From IMG/VR virus record IMGVR_UViG_3300032323_001428, positions 27,112 to 91,111 of that record: a stretch of 64,000 nucleotides of DNA; one strand, 5' to 3'. The notes beneath the pieces are model-generated. The model was not told the DNA's origin, made no database searches, and saw nothing but the letters and a program-made list of their open reading frames with translations. The translations under genes were made by a program, and so were the position numbers. The DNA is from a virus. Positions 1 to 8,272 of this stretch are shown here, piece by piece. Each line of letters starts with the position of its first letter. Within the stretch, counting starts at the first letter, position 1.

Positions 1-315
1 TGTACGAGGTTGAACTTGTCCTTCCTCAAGTGCTTCAACTCTTTCTTCAAGAGATACTGATGTTTCAGCAATTGTTGAAACAGGTGATTCTAGTAAAACG
101 GGTGGTTCTACAACTGTCTCAGTTCTTGGAAGTTCCTTTTTCTCATCATCATCATCTCCACCTTTCTTCATTGTATTAATACCAAAAGTGGCAGCAGAAG
201 CAGTGAATACTGTAGCAATGAATGTGGGATCCATTTTAGCAAACATACCAGCATAACTTGCGGTAAGTAGTGCGGCAGACCAACTCAAAATCACAACACG
301 AATTAGTTGTCCCAT
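1..315 (-). CDS. Putative holin-like membrane protein (3' end cut by window edge)
   Basis: The reading frame is open from an ATG at 315 to the window edge. The N-terminus carries two hydrophobic stretches (about residues 4-24 and 28-45), followed by a charged DDDDEKKE segment and a Glu-rich tail starting a probable coiled coil (SLEERVEALEE). An AAGGA-like ribosome site precedes the 315 ATG; an in-frame ATG at 339 would add eight residues but has no clear ribosome site. It lies directly downstream of a lysozyme gene, the usual place for a holin. The holin role is inferred from topology and position only, because no family motif is recognised. Confidence 0.5.
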   Translation of the reverse strand, partial: MGQLIRVVILSWSAALLTASYAGMFAKMDPTFIATVFTASAATFGINTMKKGGDDDDEKKELPRTETVVEPPVLLESPVSTIAETSVSLEERVEALEEGQVQPRT

Positions 316-357
316 ACCATTTTCCTTTTTGTTGTTCATTTTTGTTAGTTTAATAGG

Positions 358-1029
358 TTAACCTTTTTTCCAAGATTCACCTTCTGCTTTTCTTCTACGA
401 GCAAGTCCTGCTTCTACATTAGATCCAGGATTGCGGTAGAGGTATAAAGCATCTGGAACTTTGTCCCATTCTTTATTCTTCAGTGTGCGTGTAATAGTAT
501 TGAAATTATCACCACCATAAAAACCAGCACCAAGATTATAAGCAAAGGAGAGAAGTGCTCCTCTTTTGCCGTCAGACATTTCATTCCAGTGTGGAATTTT
601 ACGAAGTGATGGAAGAAACTGGTTCTTACATTGAGTAATCAATAACTCATCTGCTTCCTGTTGAGTGATGGTATCACCCATATGGAATGGTGATCCATCC
701 TTCTTACGGGTAGTTCCCCAACCTATGGTGATTGGAAGTCCACCTGAAAGAGGATCTGGATATGCTTTGAGATGGCATCCTTCAAACTCTTTGATTAATT
801 TAAGGCCCATCATAGGCATATCATCACCACCTGCTACAGGAGCGGTAGGACTAGCGGCAACCGCAGTTACCGCACTTCCCTTTTTTCCTCTATAAATCTC
901 TGCCCAATCAATATTATCCTCAAGGTACTTAACAGGTAGGTTATCTTCTAACCATTGAACTGCTTTGATATGATTAGGGTTCTTCTCGTCATAAAACTTG
1001 AAGAAGTTGTGTAAGTCGATACGTGCCAT
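358..1029 (-). CDS. T4-type endolysin (GH24 lysozyme) with N-terminal shared module
   Basis: This predicted muramidase would cleave peptidoglycan. Residues 75-223 match the GH24 (T4 lysozyme/endolysin) fold. The catalytic triad is visible: Glu in KEFEG, Asp in YPDPLSGG and Thr in TIGWGTT. The conserved C-terminal part includes LSFAYNLGAG and GLARRRKAE. Residues 1-45 are a separate module (LHNFFKFYDEKN...AVQWLEDNLP) that recurs at the N-terminus of the next upstream gene (1048-1719), joined here by an Ala/Pro/Thr linker. AAGGAG lies before the ATG at 1029. The holin-like gene follows, so this looks like a lysis cassette, although a virion-borne lysozyme is also possible. Confidence 0.85.
   Translation of the reverse strand: MARIDLHNFFKFYDEKNPNHIKAVQWLEDNLPVKYLEDNIDWAEIYRGKKGSAVTAVAASPTAPVAGGDDMPMMGLKLIKEFEGCHLKAYPDPLSGGLPITIGWGTTRKKDGSPFHMGDTITQQEADELLITQCKNQFLPSLRKIPHWNEMSDGKRGALLSFAYNLGAGFYGGDNFNTITRTLKNKEWDKVPDALYLYRNPGSNVEAGLARRRKAEGESWKKG
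931..964. repeat. 34-bp direct repeat encoding shared N-terminal module, copy 1
   Basis: This segment matches 1624-1657 at 33 of 34 positions, with one T/C difference. Both copies encode the same AVQWLEDNLPV segment in the same frame of two adjacent genes. The flanking DNA diverges quickly, so the module was either duplicated recently or is under strong constraint. Confidence 0.85.
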
Positions 1030-1047
1030 TAGTTTTCTCCTTATGTA

Positions 1048-1719
1048 TCAATCGAAAATGCGACCCCAACCATCGCTGCCACCTGGGCACCAACGATGCT
1101 TAAGAACTGCTTTGGTATAAACGGTCTTCTTACCGTTTGTTACTGGTCCAGTATAGTTGTCATTCAATGAACCATAAGGATCATTTACATAGTATCCTTT
1201 ACCATCTGGTGTCTTGCCGATCACTACACACATGTGCCCGCCAGTAGGTGAAGAAAGAGAACCCCTGTGAAGAATACCAATAACGACGGGTTTGCCAGCA
1301 TCCAAACTCTTATCAATATCAGAGAAAGAAAGATTGTAACTAAAGTGTGACTTAACACCATAACCTTGTAGAACTTTGGTTTGAACTGAGTGATCAGTTG
1401 TGTCACCAATGGCAAATACTTTCTTAACATACTCATCATCACCTTTGATGCTTCCTGGTTTGAGGAAAGCAAGGCACATAGCACACGATGAACTGTTACA
1501 AGTTCTATGTGCATCTCTGTAGTTGTCTACTTGATTAAAGTAGGGAACCGACAATACTGATGGTGTTGGCGGTTTTGTTCTAAACATCCCAATCCATTCA
1601 GTCTCAGAATCATCCAAGAATTCAACAGGTAGGTTATCCTCTAACCATTGAACTGCTGCTACATGATTTGCATTACCATCATCATAATACTTAAAAAAGT
1701 TATGAAGATCCAGTGTCAT
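1048..1719 (-). CDS. C39-like cysteine peptidase with the same N-terminal module as the adjacent lysozyme
   Basis: Residues 60-223 resemble papain-like C39 peptidases. A Cys-rich segment (RTCNSSSCAMCLAFL) supplies the nucleophile, GGHMCVVIG the His and NDPYG the Asp. The start of the domain (VPYFNQVDNYRDA) is typical of the C39_2 type. Residues 3-35 (LHNFFKYYDDGNANHVAAVQWLEDNLP) repeat the module of the 358-1029 lysozyme. GAGGT precedes the ATG at 1719, and a weak late-promoter-like CTAAATAG lies at 1743-1750. A role in opening cell-wall peptides, or as a virion enzyme, is inferred from the fold and the lysozyme neighbour. The substrate is unknown. Confidence 0.7.
   Translation of the reverse strand: MTLDLHNFFKYYDDGNANHVAAVQWLEDNLPVEFLDDSETEWIGMFRTKPPTPSVLSVPYFNQVDNYRDAHRTCNSSSCAMCLAFLKPGSIKGDDEYVKKVFAIGDTTDHSVQTKVLQGYGVKSHFSYNLSFSDIDKSLDAGKPVVIGILHRGSLSSPTGGHMCVVIGKTPDGKGYYVNDPYGSLNDNYTGPVTNGKKTVYTKAVLKHRWCPGGSDGWGRIFD
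1624..1657. repeat. 34-bp direct repeat encoding shared N-terminal module, copy 2
   Basis: This is the partner of 931-964 (33/34 identical) and lies inside the C39-like peptidase gene, encoding the same AVQWLEDNLPV residues. Confidence 0.85.
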
Positions 1720-1826
1720 TTTACCTCGTCTGTAACACTATCCTATTTAGATGATGCTGTTTTTATTAACAAAACAACAACAAAAATTGAAAAATAAATT
1801 TGGAAAATATGATAAATCATCCAAAT

Positions 1827-1860
1827 AAAAAAAATCCTCACCCTTATTTAGAGTGAGGAT
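1827..1860 (-). terminator. hli: Rho-independent terminator after hli
   Basis: Read on the minus strand, an 8-bp stem (1853-1860 with 1834-1841) is followed by a run of T (1834-1827). It lies just downstream of hli. The 11-nt loop contains CTAAATAA, a late-promoter-like string. Confidence 0.85.
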
Positions 1861-1889
1861 AAGTATGATTACCTATTTTAGTTAGTGTT

Positions 1890-2099
1890 TCACCATACTC
1901 CAGGAATTACTTGCCCGGTTAGTACGTAGGCACCAACGGCAGCCACAAATCCCATCATCGCAAATCGTCCGTTTAGTTTTTCTGCACGTTCTGCATAAGT
2001 TTCAACTTCATTTTGTTGCATGTCTTTCTCCGTAATGTACATTGTTGGTTCTTTGGCAAACATGTTTTGTTGCCCACGATCATTAGTCGTTACAGTCAT
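1890..2099 (-). CDS. hli: High-light-inducible protein (Hlip)
   Basis: This is a single-helix thylakoid protein of the chlorophyll a/b-binding superfamily. In cyanobacteria and their phages such proteins bind chlorophyll and protect photosystem components during stress. The signature AEKLNGRFAMMGF (Glu, Asn and Arg of the binding helix) is followed by a membrane helix and a GQVIPGVW tail. The 69-aa length is typical, with a short hydrophilic N-terminus. It is a single-gene unit, with a TTGACA-N17-TATACT promoter at 2127-2155 and a terminator at 1827-1860. This suggests early, autonomous expression to sustain host photosynthesis. No Shine-Dalgarno is obvious, so the start at 2099 is a best guess. 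Confidence 0.95.
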   Translation of the reverse strand: MTVTTNDRGQQNMFAKEPTMYITEKDMQQNEVETYAERAEKLNGRFAMMGFVAAVGAYVLTGQVIPGVW

Positions 2100-2126
2100 T
2101 TAAGTTTTGTAAAGTTCTACAACAAT

Positions 2127-2155
2127 AGTATATAGCAAATATAAAGAGGTGTCAA
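2127..2155 (-). promoter_or_regulatory. sigma70-like promoter of hli
   Basis: TTGACA (2155-2150, minus strand), 17-nt spacer, TATACT (2132-2127). The predicted start site is near 2120, about 20 nt before the hli ATG. Confidence 0.8.
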
Positions 2156-2168
2156 GCACCACATTATA

Positions 2169-2867
2169 TTATTGATTTTTTTCTATCCTATAAGCCATTC
2201 CATTTTCATGAAATCCATCAATTTCAATATATTCTGTTTTTTTATTAATGTCATCGTTTGGAGCTAGACAAAGATAAGGTCCAGGCATTCCTTCGTTACC
2301 AGAATAAGTTCTATATCCAGACATATGAAAATGAGAGGTTATAATTTGAAGACCTGGATTACGAATTTCATAATGTTCTGATATTAATTTTGCAATCTTA
2401 TTATCACATCTAGGTTTTCCAAGATGGAAATTCATTTCGTCTGTAACTTTGATTGGGGTTTGGAATGCCCATACATCCTGAGATGATGAATTATTAAATG
2501 GTGCAATACACCATTCACCATTTTCACAAAATACTTCCCATCTAGTCAAAGCAATAAAGACCTCTAGAAGATTAACTTCTTTTAGATTTGATATAGTATC
2601 ATCAAAAATAATATCTGCATTTGAAATAATACAAATTTGATTGTTTAAATTTGTATTACAAAAATCAAACAAATCCTTATATGTTGGTCTATCTTCTTTT
2701 TGGATTATTTCTATTTTATCAGACTTAAAGTTCAATTTGGAATCGTCAGAAATAAAGACATATATTTTTTCAATATGTTCGTTTTCTAAATTTTCGTGAA
2801 TGCAAGTAATGTATTCACTATGTCTCTGATAATCATCAGATCTAAAATATTCTATTAATAAATTCAT
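2169..2867 (-). CDS. Putative GT-A-like glycosyltransferase, last gene of the glycan cluster
   Basis: This 232-aa protein has features of GT-A nucleotide-sugar transferases: an N-terminal alpha/beta region, a metal-site-like segment ICIISNADIIFDD (about residue 80), then LTRWE and SQDVWAFQTP, as in small glycosyltransferases that recognise a saccharide acceptor. No family is assigned with certainty. Its ATG overlaps the stop of the epimerase gene (ATGA, 2864-2867), so the two are translationally coupled. It closes the long minus-strand glycan operon before hli. It probably adds a sugar to a host or phage surface glycan. Confidence 0.5.
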   Translation of the reverse strand: MNLLIEYFRSDDYQRHSEYITCIHENLENEHIEKIYVFISDDSKLNFKSDKIEIIQKEDRPTYKDLFDFCNTNLNNQICIISNADIIFDDTISNLKEVNLLEVFIALTRWEVFCENGEWCIAPFNNSSSQDVWAFQTPIKVTDEMNFHLGKPRCDNKIAKLISEHYEIRNPGLQIITSHFHMSGYRTYSGNEGMPGPYLCLAPNDDINKKTEYIEIDGFHENGMAYRIEKNQ

Positions 2868-3757
2868 TGAGTTTTAATCCAATCCATTAAATTTACTTGA
2901 GGTCTCCATCCAAAAATGGTTCTCAATTTTCCATTATTTGCAAGAGTAGTTCTTGACTCTCCAATTCTTTCTGGAATATTTATTTGATTTTCAGAAATGG
3001 CATTTGCAATTTCATTAATTGAGTAATTAATTCCATTACCTACATTATAAAGTTCACCATAAAAATCACCATCAATATCTTTTGTTGCTGCAAGAATATT
3101 TGCTTGAACTACATCAGATACGTGTGTGAAGTCTCTACGTTGTTCTCCATCACCAACAATTGTAAGTGCCTCTCCTTTTTTCTTTTGCTCCAAGAATAAC
3201 CCAATTACTGGGGCATATTGTCCATTTAAAGGTTGCCGTTCACCATAAACATTAAAATACCTAAAGAAAATTGTTTTAAGACCAAATAGGTCATTATACA
3301 TTTTACAGAGTTTTTCTCCTGCAACTTTAGATACCGAGTAAGGATTTAAACAATCATCAGGTTGATTTTCGTGATTTGGAGGTTCATTGAATCCATAACC
3401 AGATGAAGTAGAAGAATAAATCACTTTCTTCACTCCTGCTTCTCTAGCACACTGAAGAACAGTAATAGTACCAATACAATTGGTATTAACTGCTTTAATT
3501 GGATTCAAAATTGCTGGTTGAATCCTAGCATCAGCAGCAAGATGAAAGACATAATCCACACCTTCATAAAGAGGTCTAGTTTTTTCATAATCACAAATAT
3601 CATACTTATAATTTTGTGCATTTGGGTTCCAATAAAATTCTTCATTGGATTCGGCACTTTCATTATCAATTACTATAACTTTGTGTTCCAACTCAATAAG
3701 TACATCAACAAGATTAGATCCAATAAATCCAGCACCACCTGTTACTAAAGATTTCAT
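2864..3757 (-). CDS. NAD-dependent nucleotide-sugar epimerase/dehydratase (extended SDR)
   Basis: This extended short-chain dehydrogenase/reductase of 297 aa is of the UDP-sugar epimerase type. The N-terminal NAD motif GGAGFIG is followed by VIDN at the end of the second strand. HLAAD and the catalytic YxxxK (NPYSVSK, about residue 135) with an upstream Ser-rich SSTSSGYG complete the active site. FRYFNVYGERQ and DFTHVSD are substrate-domain signatures. The likely reaction is C4 epimerisation or dehydration of a UDP- or dTDP-hexose; the exact sugar cannot be read. It overlaps both neighbours by 4 nt (3754-3757 and 2864-2867), as expected in a tightly coupled operon. Confidence 0.85.
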   Translation of the reverse strand: MKSLVTGGAGFIGSNLVDVLIELEHKVIVIDNESAESNEEFYWNPNAQNYKYDICDYEKTRPLYEGVDYVFHLAADARIQPAILNPIKAVNTNCIGTITVLQCAREAGVKKVIYSSTSSGYGFNEPPNHENQPDDCLNPYSVSKVAGEKLCKMYNDLFGLKTIFFRYFNVYGERQPLNGQYAPVIGLFLEQKKKGEALTIVGDGEQRRDFTHVSDVVQANILAATKDIDGDFYGELYNVGNGINYSINEIANAISENQINIPERIGESRTTLANNGKLRTIFGWRPQVNLMDWIKTQ

Positions 3758-4707
3758 TTCAAATAAACCTCTTTAAATTTTTGAACTACTTTTTCTGGAG
3801 AATAATCTTGATAACAATTCCATTCCAATTGATTTATTTCATTTTTATCCAAGTTCAATAGAATATTATCTATATCTTCTTTATTCTCATAAAATATTCC
3901 CTTTTCACCTAAAGTATCAATATGATTTCTTTCGAGAGAATTGTAATAAGTAATGATAGGTTTATTTCTAATTGAAAACTCTGCACAAGATAACCCAAAA
4001 GATTCACCAATATTCCTTGCATGTAACATCACATCTGAAGTATTAATGAATTTAACTTTTTCATTTAAATCAGCAGTTGGATCTAGGTAGATTATTCTTT
4101 CATGCTCACAAAAAGGTTCCGTATATTGAAAAACAAACCAAATGTCATTTCTTTTTTCTAAAGTTTCTACAATTGATTGCTTTACAAATGGAAGATCAAA
4201 AGTATCCCACCCACCATTTCTTCCAAAAACTAGAGCATCTTTTGGAATTCCCAATTCATCTCTCATACTCATACTATGATCTGGAAGATTTACAATATAT
4301 GGAACGTAAGGTATTTTATAATCAGTTATTTTAGATAACCATTTTGAACCCATAGCATAAACATCTCCATGAACCCATTCTGGTTTCCACCATCCAGATA
4401 TAGCATTTACTAAATTTTTAGAAACTGATGAAATTACACCATCAGGTTCACCTCCCTTTTCCATTAAAAATGCATCACATTTATTTTTGGATAAAATATC
4501 ATCTATTTGATTTTTATCTTCATATCCAAAAACAGGAAATTCTTTTTCAAATTTTTTAATGACACTTTTATCATTAAAATTATTTTTTAAATTAAACATA
4601 ATGATTGGGTCAATATCAAGATAGTGTCTAGTCCAATATGCCCAATCATAAATTGCTACTGTGGTTCCCCGCAAACACAAAGAATTATCATGAAATGCTA
4701 TTCTCAT
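3754..4707 (-). CDS. Putative GT-B glycosyltransferase (GT4-like)
   Basis: A 317-aa protein with a GT-B-like layout: an N-terminal Rossmann-like half (MRIAFHDNSLCLRGTTVAIYD) and a C-terminal half with FGRNGGWDTFDLP and a donor-site region (MLHARNIGESFGLSCAEFS) resembling the GT4 E-x7-E segment. It probably transfers an activated hexose within the glycan pathway. Its start overlaps the stop of the transaldolase-like gene (4704-4707) by ATGA. The donor and acceptor are unknown. The family call rests on the GESFGLSCAEF motif and overall layout. Confidence 0.65.
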   Translation of the reverse strand: MRIAFHDNSLCLRGTTVAIYDWAYWTRHYLDIDPIIMFNLKNNFNDKSVIKKFEKEFPVFGYEDKNQIDDILSKNKCDAFLMEKGGEPDGVISSVSKNLVNAISGWWKPEWVHGDVYAMGSKWLSKITDYKIPYVPYIVNLPDHSMSMRDELGIPKDALVFGRNGGWDTFDLPFVKQSIVETLEKRNDIWFVFQYTEPFCEHERIIYLDPTADLNEKVKFINTSDVMLHARNIGESFGLSCAEFSIRNKPIITYYNSLERNHIDTLGEKGIFYENKEDIDNILLNLDKNEINQLEWNCYQDYSPEKVVQKFKEVYLK

Positions 4708-5513
4708 AAAGATATCTTTTTCTCCAAATCCTTTCTAGCAGTATCTCCAAGACTATCCATTTGTTCAAAGAAAGCAAGAGAAAGATTGATATTATCTTGA
4801 GAAATTGTTGGACTAAAAGGACCAACAGGTTCATAACCATATTCAATATCCAAAATACGTTGGAAATTATCACCTTGAAAAATATCACCCCAACACTTTT
4901 CGCCAATTGTAGGGACAGTATCCAAGTAGAATGAATAGATTATTTGTTCAGTTGTTCTTTGACTTCCAGTAATAATTTGTGTATTTCCAAAATTACATTG
5001 GTTAACAAAAGCAATTGCAGACTCTGCATCGATTCCCACTTCTTCCATACGACCAGGAATGATACTTACATATCCAACATCATAGGTGCAACATTTAAGA
5101 GCAGTAGATGAATCTGCAAGACCAGTAACATTAGTAATTACATACTGATTATATTCATCAACATACTCAAGAACATTTTGGAAGGGAGGGATTTTCATTC
5201 CAACCTTACAGTTTCCTTGTGTTGCATCAGTAATAATTTTTGCATATTCAAGTATAATCTTTGAATCTAATAAGGAATAAGGTGCTTGAATGTGAATTTC
5301 CCCTTCATTATCACCACGAATATCAGCAATTAGTTTTCCCATTTCTGATGCATGGGAAATCCATTCATCCAAATGATACATATCAACTTTACTGAATGCA
5401 TTTGGATTTGTCGTTATACCTCGCACCAATTTTGGATCAATTTCAGATCCATATTTTTCCATTGTATCTTTAATAAATGGAATGTTAGCTGTATCAAAAA
5501 AGAAATCTCTCAT
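4704..5513 (-). CDS. Transaldolase/fructose-6-phosphate aldolase-like enzyme
   Basis: This class I aldolase resembles the transaldolase family. The N-terminal FFFDTANI, the GITTNPNAFSK substrate loop and the Schiff-base Lys in KVGMKIPP are visible; VTGLADSSTAL also fits the family barrel. Transaldolase-like TalC is a known cyanophage pentose-phosphate gene. This copy instead sits inside the sugar-nucleotide cassette, so it may build or trim a sugar phosphate for a glycan. The start is placed at 5513: GGAGAA lies 7 nt upstream and the longer frame would need TTG. It is close to the HAD gene (stop 5515) and overlaps the next transferase by 4 nt. Confidence 0.75.
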   Translation of the reverse strand: MRDFFFDTANIPFIKDTMEKYGSEIDPKLVRGITTNPNAFSKVDMYHLDEWISHASEMGKLIADIRGDNEGEIHIQAPYSLLDSKIILEYAKIITDATQGNCKVGMKIPPFQNVLEYVDEYNQYVITNVTGLADSSTALKCCTYDVGYVSIIPGRMEEVGIDAESAIAFVNQCNFGNTQIITGSQRTTEQIIYSFYLDTVPTIGEKCWGDIFQGDNFQRILDIEYGYEPVGPFSPTISQDNINLSLAFFEQMDSLGDTARKDLEKKISL

Positions 5514-5514
5514 T

Positions 5515-5877
5515 TTATTCTCCAATTTGTTTGTTAAAATCTTCCCAATTAGTTAATCTAATTGCTTTATCATCAATATAAAAGTCAGCAAGTGGTTTTC
5601 CAAAATGAATTTCATCATAAGGAATTTGATGTTTATTTAACCATTCTAACACAATAGGTGATTGATTGGCAATAATTTTACCTACATTATTATTATATGT
5701 AAGCATGTTTCTTGCTGTCATAATAATAATATAGTGACCTTTAGACTTTAATCTTTGCAGTGTCTCAACTGCACCAGGAAGAGGTTCAACGTCAAGATAG
5801 TGTTGTCCCTCTTTCTTAATGTGACATATTGTTCCATCAAGGTCAAAACAAAATTTATAAATTTTCGTAGACATCAT
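5515..5877 (-). CDS. HAD-superfamily phosphatase of capsule/sugar type
   Basis: A 120-aa single-domain HAD hydrolase. The motif I nucleophile DLDGTI is at residue 12, motif II Ser/Thr lies in IIIMTARN, a Lys is in HFGKPLADF and motif IV is YIDDKA. The small size resembles capsular-biosynthesis phosphatases that dephosphorylate sugar phosphates. It sits between the kinase-like gene (overlap 5855-5877) and the transaldolase-like gene, which suggests coupled sugar-phosphate chemistry. The substrate is unknown. Two consecutive ATG codons open the frame and either could be used. Confidence 0.8.
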   Translation of the reverse strand: MMSTKIYKFCFDLDGTICHIKKEGQHYLDVEPLPGAVETLQRLKSKGHYIIIMTARNMLTYNNNVGKIIANQSPIVLEWLNKHQIPYDEIHFGKPLADFYIDDKAIRLTNWEDFNKQIGE

Positions 5878-6820
5878 TTAAAATATTAAGTCCAGTCATC
5901 AACATTGCTTTTTGTCTATCTAAATTGTCATAATGTCTTGCACACATTCCAACAAAGATAAGACCTTCAATTAATTTTATCTTATTATAATCAAATTTAT
6001 ACTCATCAGAAATAGATAAAAATTTATTATTAATATCATTTTTTCTTTGCTCATTATGAAAAGAAAGTTTGAATTGATTATCTACATTTGAAACATCAAA
6101 CTCATCATAGATAAAAAATTCATAACCACCATTACATGAATGTGATATTTTTGCAAGATCATAATATGAATCACCGAAGAATTTTGTTTTACCAAAAACT
6201 CCTCTAGGATCAATGAATTTTAAAATCACATCATTGGTAATATCATTTACTCCATAAAGAATATTACTAAAACAAAGATCACCATGAATAAAATGAAATT
6301 TGTCATCACATATTGATGTTTCAATATAAGATTTAATTTTTTCCCAAATAACATCAAAGGATTTTAAAATCTTACCATTAAATACAAATTCTTTTGTATT
6401 TCTAAATTGAGAGAAAAAATCAAACTTATATATCAAATTAATGTATTCTTTCTCTGTCTTATCCACAAACATCAATAAAGAGTCTTCTTTAGATGCAAGG
6501 ACGGAAGTAGATTCTTTATAGTTATTGATGTAAGAAAAAATAAAGTCAAAAACTTTAGTCCAAAAATCAGGATTATAATCCTGATTTATCATAACATTTC
6601 CCAAATTTCCATAAGCATAATATTCAAGTTCCATCTGATAAATTTTTTCATCAGTTGAATAATTCAACATTCTTGGAAAATAAACTTGAATATCCTTAGG
6701 GAGATTTTGATAGTATTCAATCTCCCCAAGAAGACGATCTTCTTCACTAGATTTAATAATACTTGCTTTTGTTTTTGAATTAAATTCAAAATTATTATAA
6801 GCTCTAGTTATAAAGTCCAT
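5855..6820 (-). CDS. APH/choline-kinase-like small-molecule kinase
   Basis: A protein of about 321 aa with the aminoglycoside phosphotransferase-like fold. The catalytic loop FIHGDLCFSN (the HxDxxxxN Brenner motif) is near residue 190, and the metal-binding IDPRG follows near 215. The N-terminal lobe is diverged and lacks a clear glycine-rich loop. In glycan clusters such kinases often phosphorylate a sugar, polyol or choline-like alcohol before nucleotidyl transfer, and the next gene upstream is indeed a nucleotidyltransferase. The start is the ATG at 6820, sharing TGATG with the stop of that gene; three bases further upstream is only TTG. The substrate is unknown. Confidence 0.75.
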   Translation of the reverse strand: MDFITRAYNNFEFNSKTKASIIKSSEEDRLLGEIEYYQNLPKDIQVYFPRMLNYSTDEKIYQMELEYYAYGNLGNVMINQDYNPDFWTKVFDFIFSYINNYKESTSVLASKEDSLLMFVDKTEKEYINLIYKFDFFSQFRNTKEFVFNGKILKSFDVIWEKIKSYIETSICDDKFHFIHGDLCFSNILYGVNDITNDVILKFIDPRGVFGKTKFFGDSYYDLAKISHSCNGGYEFFIYDEFDVSNVDNQFKLSFHNEQRKNDINNKFLSISDEYKFDYNKIKLIEGLIFVGMCARHYDNLDRQKAMLMTGLNILNDVYENL

Positions 6821-8253
6821 CAAATCTTCATCATATTTTCTAAGGTTTCTTTACTAACAGAAGAAAGAGGAACTCTTCCAGATTCAGACTTGCTATAAAC
6901 TTCATCATGAAGTTCTTCAATTGAAACAAAAGTAAGATTATAGATCTTAGCAAACTGACGGAGAGTATCACCCTTAATCATTTTTCCATATTCATCCATA
7001 ATTTCGATAATAACTCCAACCTCCTTCATACCTGCTAAACGGAGAATTTCAACACATCCCTCAGTGTGACCTCTACGTTCAGACAGAAGACCAGGACGGG
7101 CACGGAGAGGAAATAAGTGACCAGGTTGTGCAAGAGAACTTGGTTTAGATTCATCAGAGCAGAAGGTATTGATAGTAGCAAGACGATCACCAACGGACAT
7201 ACCAGTAGTAGCACCTTCTACTGCATCAATACTAGTTGCAAAAGGAGTTCCATACTTATCCATTGAATTGCAATTCATCATAGGAATTTCAAGTTGATCC
7301 AGTTTTTCCTGATTGCAAGGAAGGCACATCAATCCTCTTGCGTGTCTCATAGCAAAAAGAAGATTTTCTTCGGTTGCTTTTTCTGCTGCAAATACAATGT
7401 CTCCTTCAAATTCACGATCATAATCATCAACCATAACAATTGGTTTACCATTGCGAATATCTTCAACAGCTTGTTTTACATTCGATTGCTTAAGATTCAA
7501 AATAATTTCTCCAGGACTTCCAAGGGACACAAAATCATCACATTCCATATGATAGTTTTTAATTTTATAACCATCATTAATCAAATAATTATAAGTCAAA
7601 GCAACATATTTTTCTTTAACACAAGAAACTTTACCAGATGACCATCCTGCATCCGAATCATCAGTCATAAGGTTCTTTGCACTTTCAACAAAAAGGTTTG
7701 CATTCTTCCAGTAGAAAATTCCATTCAAAGACCAAGGAGAAATTGCAACTTTTTCAGCAAGTCTAGTTGCATAACCATTTTCATCGAGTTCAATATGACT
7801 ATATCTACTTTCTTCACCAACAACAACATCCGAATGATCGTATGTGGAAACTACTCCGTCACAGTCTGTTTCTTTAATAAATTTAATGAACTTATTGGGA
7901 TTCCAAGGAGTATACTGATCACAATTTGTAATAACCAGTGGTTCAGAAAGATCAATTTTTCCAGTTTCTAATGCAAGAAGACAAGTTTCTGCTTGTCCTC
8001 TAGTAGAATGTCCAATATCAATAATTTCCATATCCAAATAATATTTGTTCTTAATATCAGTAAGAACTTGAATATATTTTGCTGGAAGACCATTAACAAT
8101 AATGTAATATTTTCCAGGAAGATTAAGTGAGGAAATTGCCCATTCAATTAGTGGTTTTCCTTTTACATCTACAAATGGTTTTGGTTCATTGTAACCATTT
8201 GATTTAAAACGAGTTCCAAGACCCGCAATTGGAAATAAAATGTTCATAGTCAT
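6820..8253 (-). CDS. Fused sugar nucleotidyltransferase - 3,4-dihydroxy-2-butanone 4-phosphate synthase (RibB-like)
   Basis: A 477-aa two-domain protein. Residues 3-255 are a nucleotidyltransferase: PIAGLGTRF signature loop, EPKPFVDVKGKPLIEW, and metal-site ITNCDQY. Residues 260-465 match RibB, which converts ribulose 5-phosphate to 3,4-dihydroxy-2-butanone 4-phosphate and formate. Its active-site segments look intact: DREFEGDIVFAAE, GATTGMSVGDR, QPGHLFPLRA, RRGHTEGCVEI and IIEIMDEYG. No GTP cyclohydrolase II domain follows, so a complete riboflavin function is unlikely. The protein lies in a coupled cassette with a kinase, phosphatase and transaldolase-like enzyme. The start is the ATG at 8253 (or 8247); a TTGACA-N17-TAAAAT promoter is at 8273-8301. 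Its role in making a nucleotide-activated sugar is inference. Confidence 0.85.
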   Translation of the reverse strand: MTMNILFPIAGLGTRFKSNGYNEPKPFVDVKGKPLIEWAISSLNLPGKYYIIVNGLPAKYIQVLTDIKNKYYLDMEIIDIGHSTRGQAETCLLALETGKIDLSEPLVITNCDQYTPWNPNKFIKFIKETDCDGVVSTYDHSDVVVGEESRYSHIELDENGYATRLAEKVAISPWSLNGIFYWKNANLFVESAKNLMTDDSDAGWSSGKVSCVKEKYVALTYNYLINDGYKIKNYHMECDDFVSLGSPGEIILNLKQSNVKQAVEDIRNGKPIVMVDDYDREFEGDIVFAAEKATEENLLFAMRHARGLMCLPCNQEKLDQLEIPMMNCNSMDKYGTPFATSIDAVEGATTGMSVGDRLATINTFCSDESKPSSLAQPGHLFPLRARPGLLSERRGHTEGCVEILRLAGMKEVGVIIEIMDEYGKMIKGDTLRQFAKIYNLTFVSIEELHDEVYSKSESGRVPLSSVSKETLENMMKI

Positions 8254-8272
8254 ATACAAGGGTTATAAAAAA

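Noticed and set aside
4704-5513. Standard cyanophage talC
   Set aside because: The fold matches transaldolase, but the position inside the glycan cassette makes a pentose-phosphate role uncertain, so no gene symbol was given.
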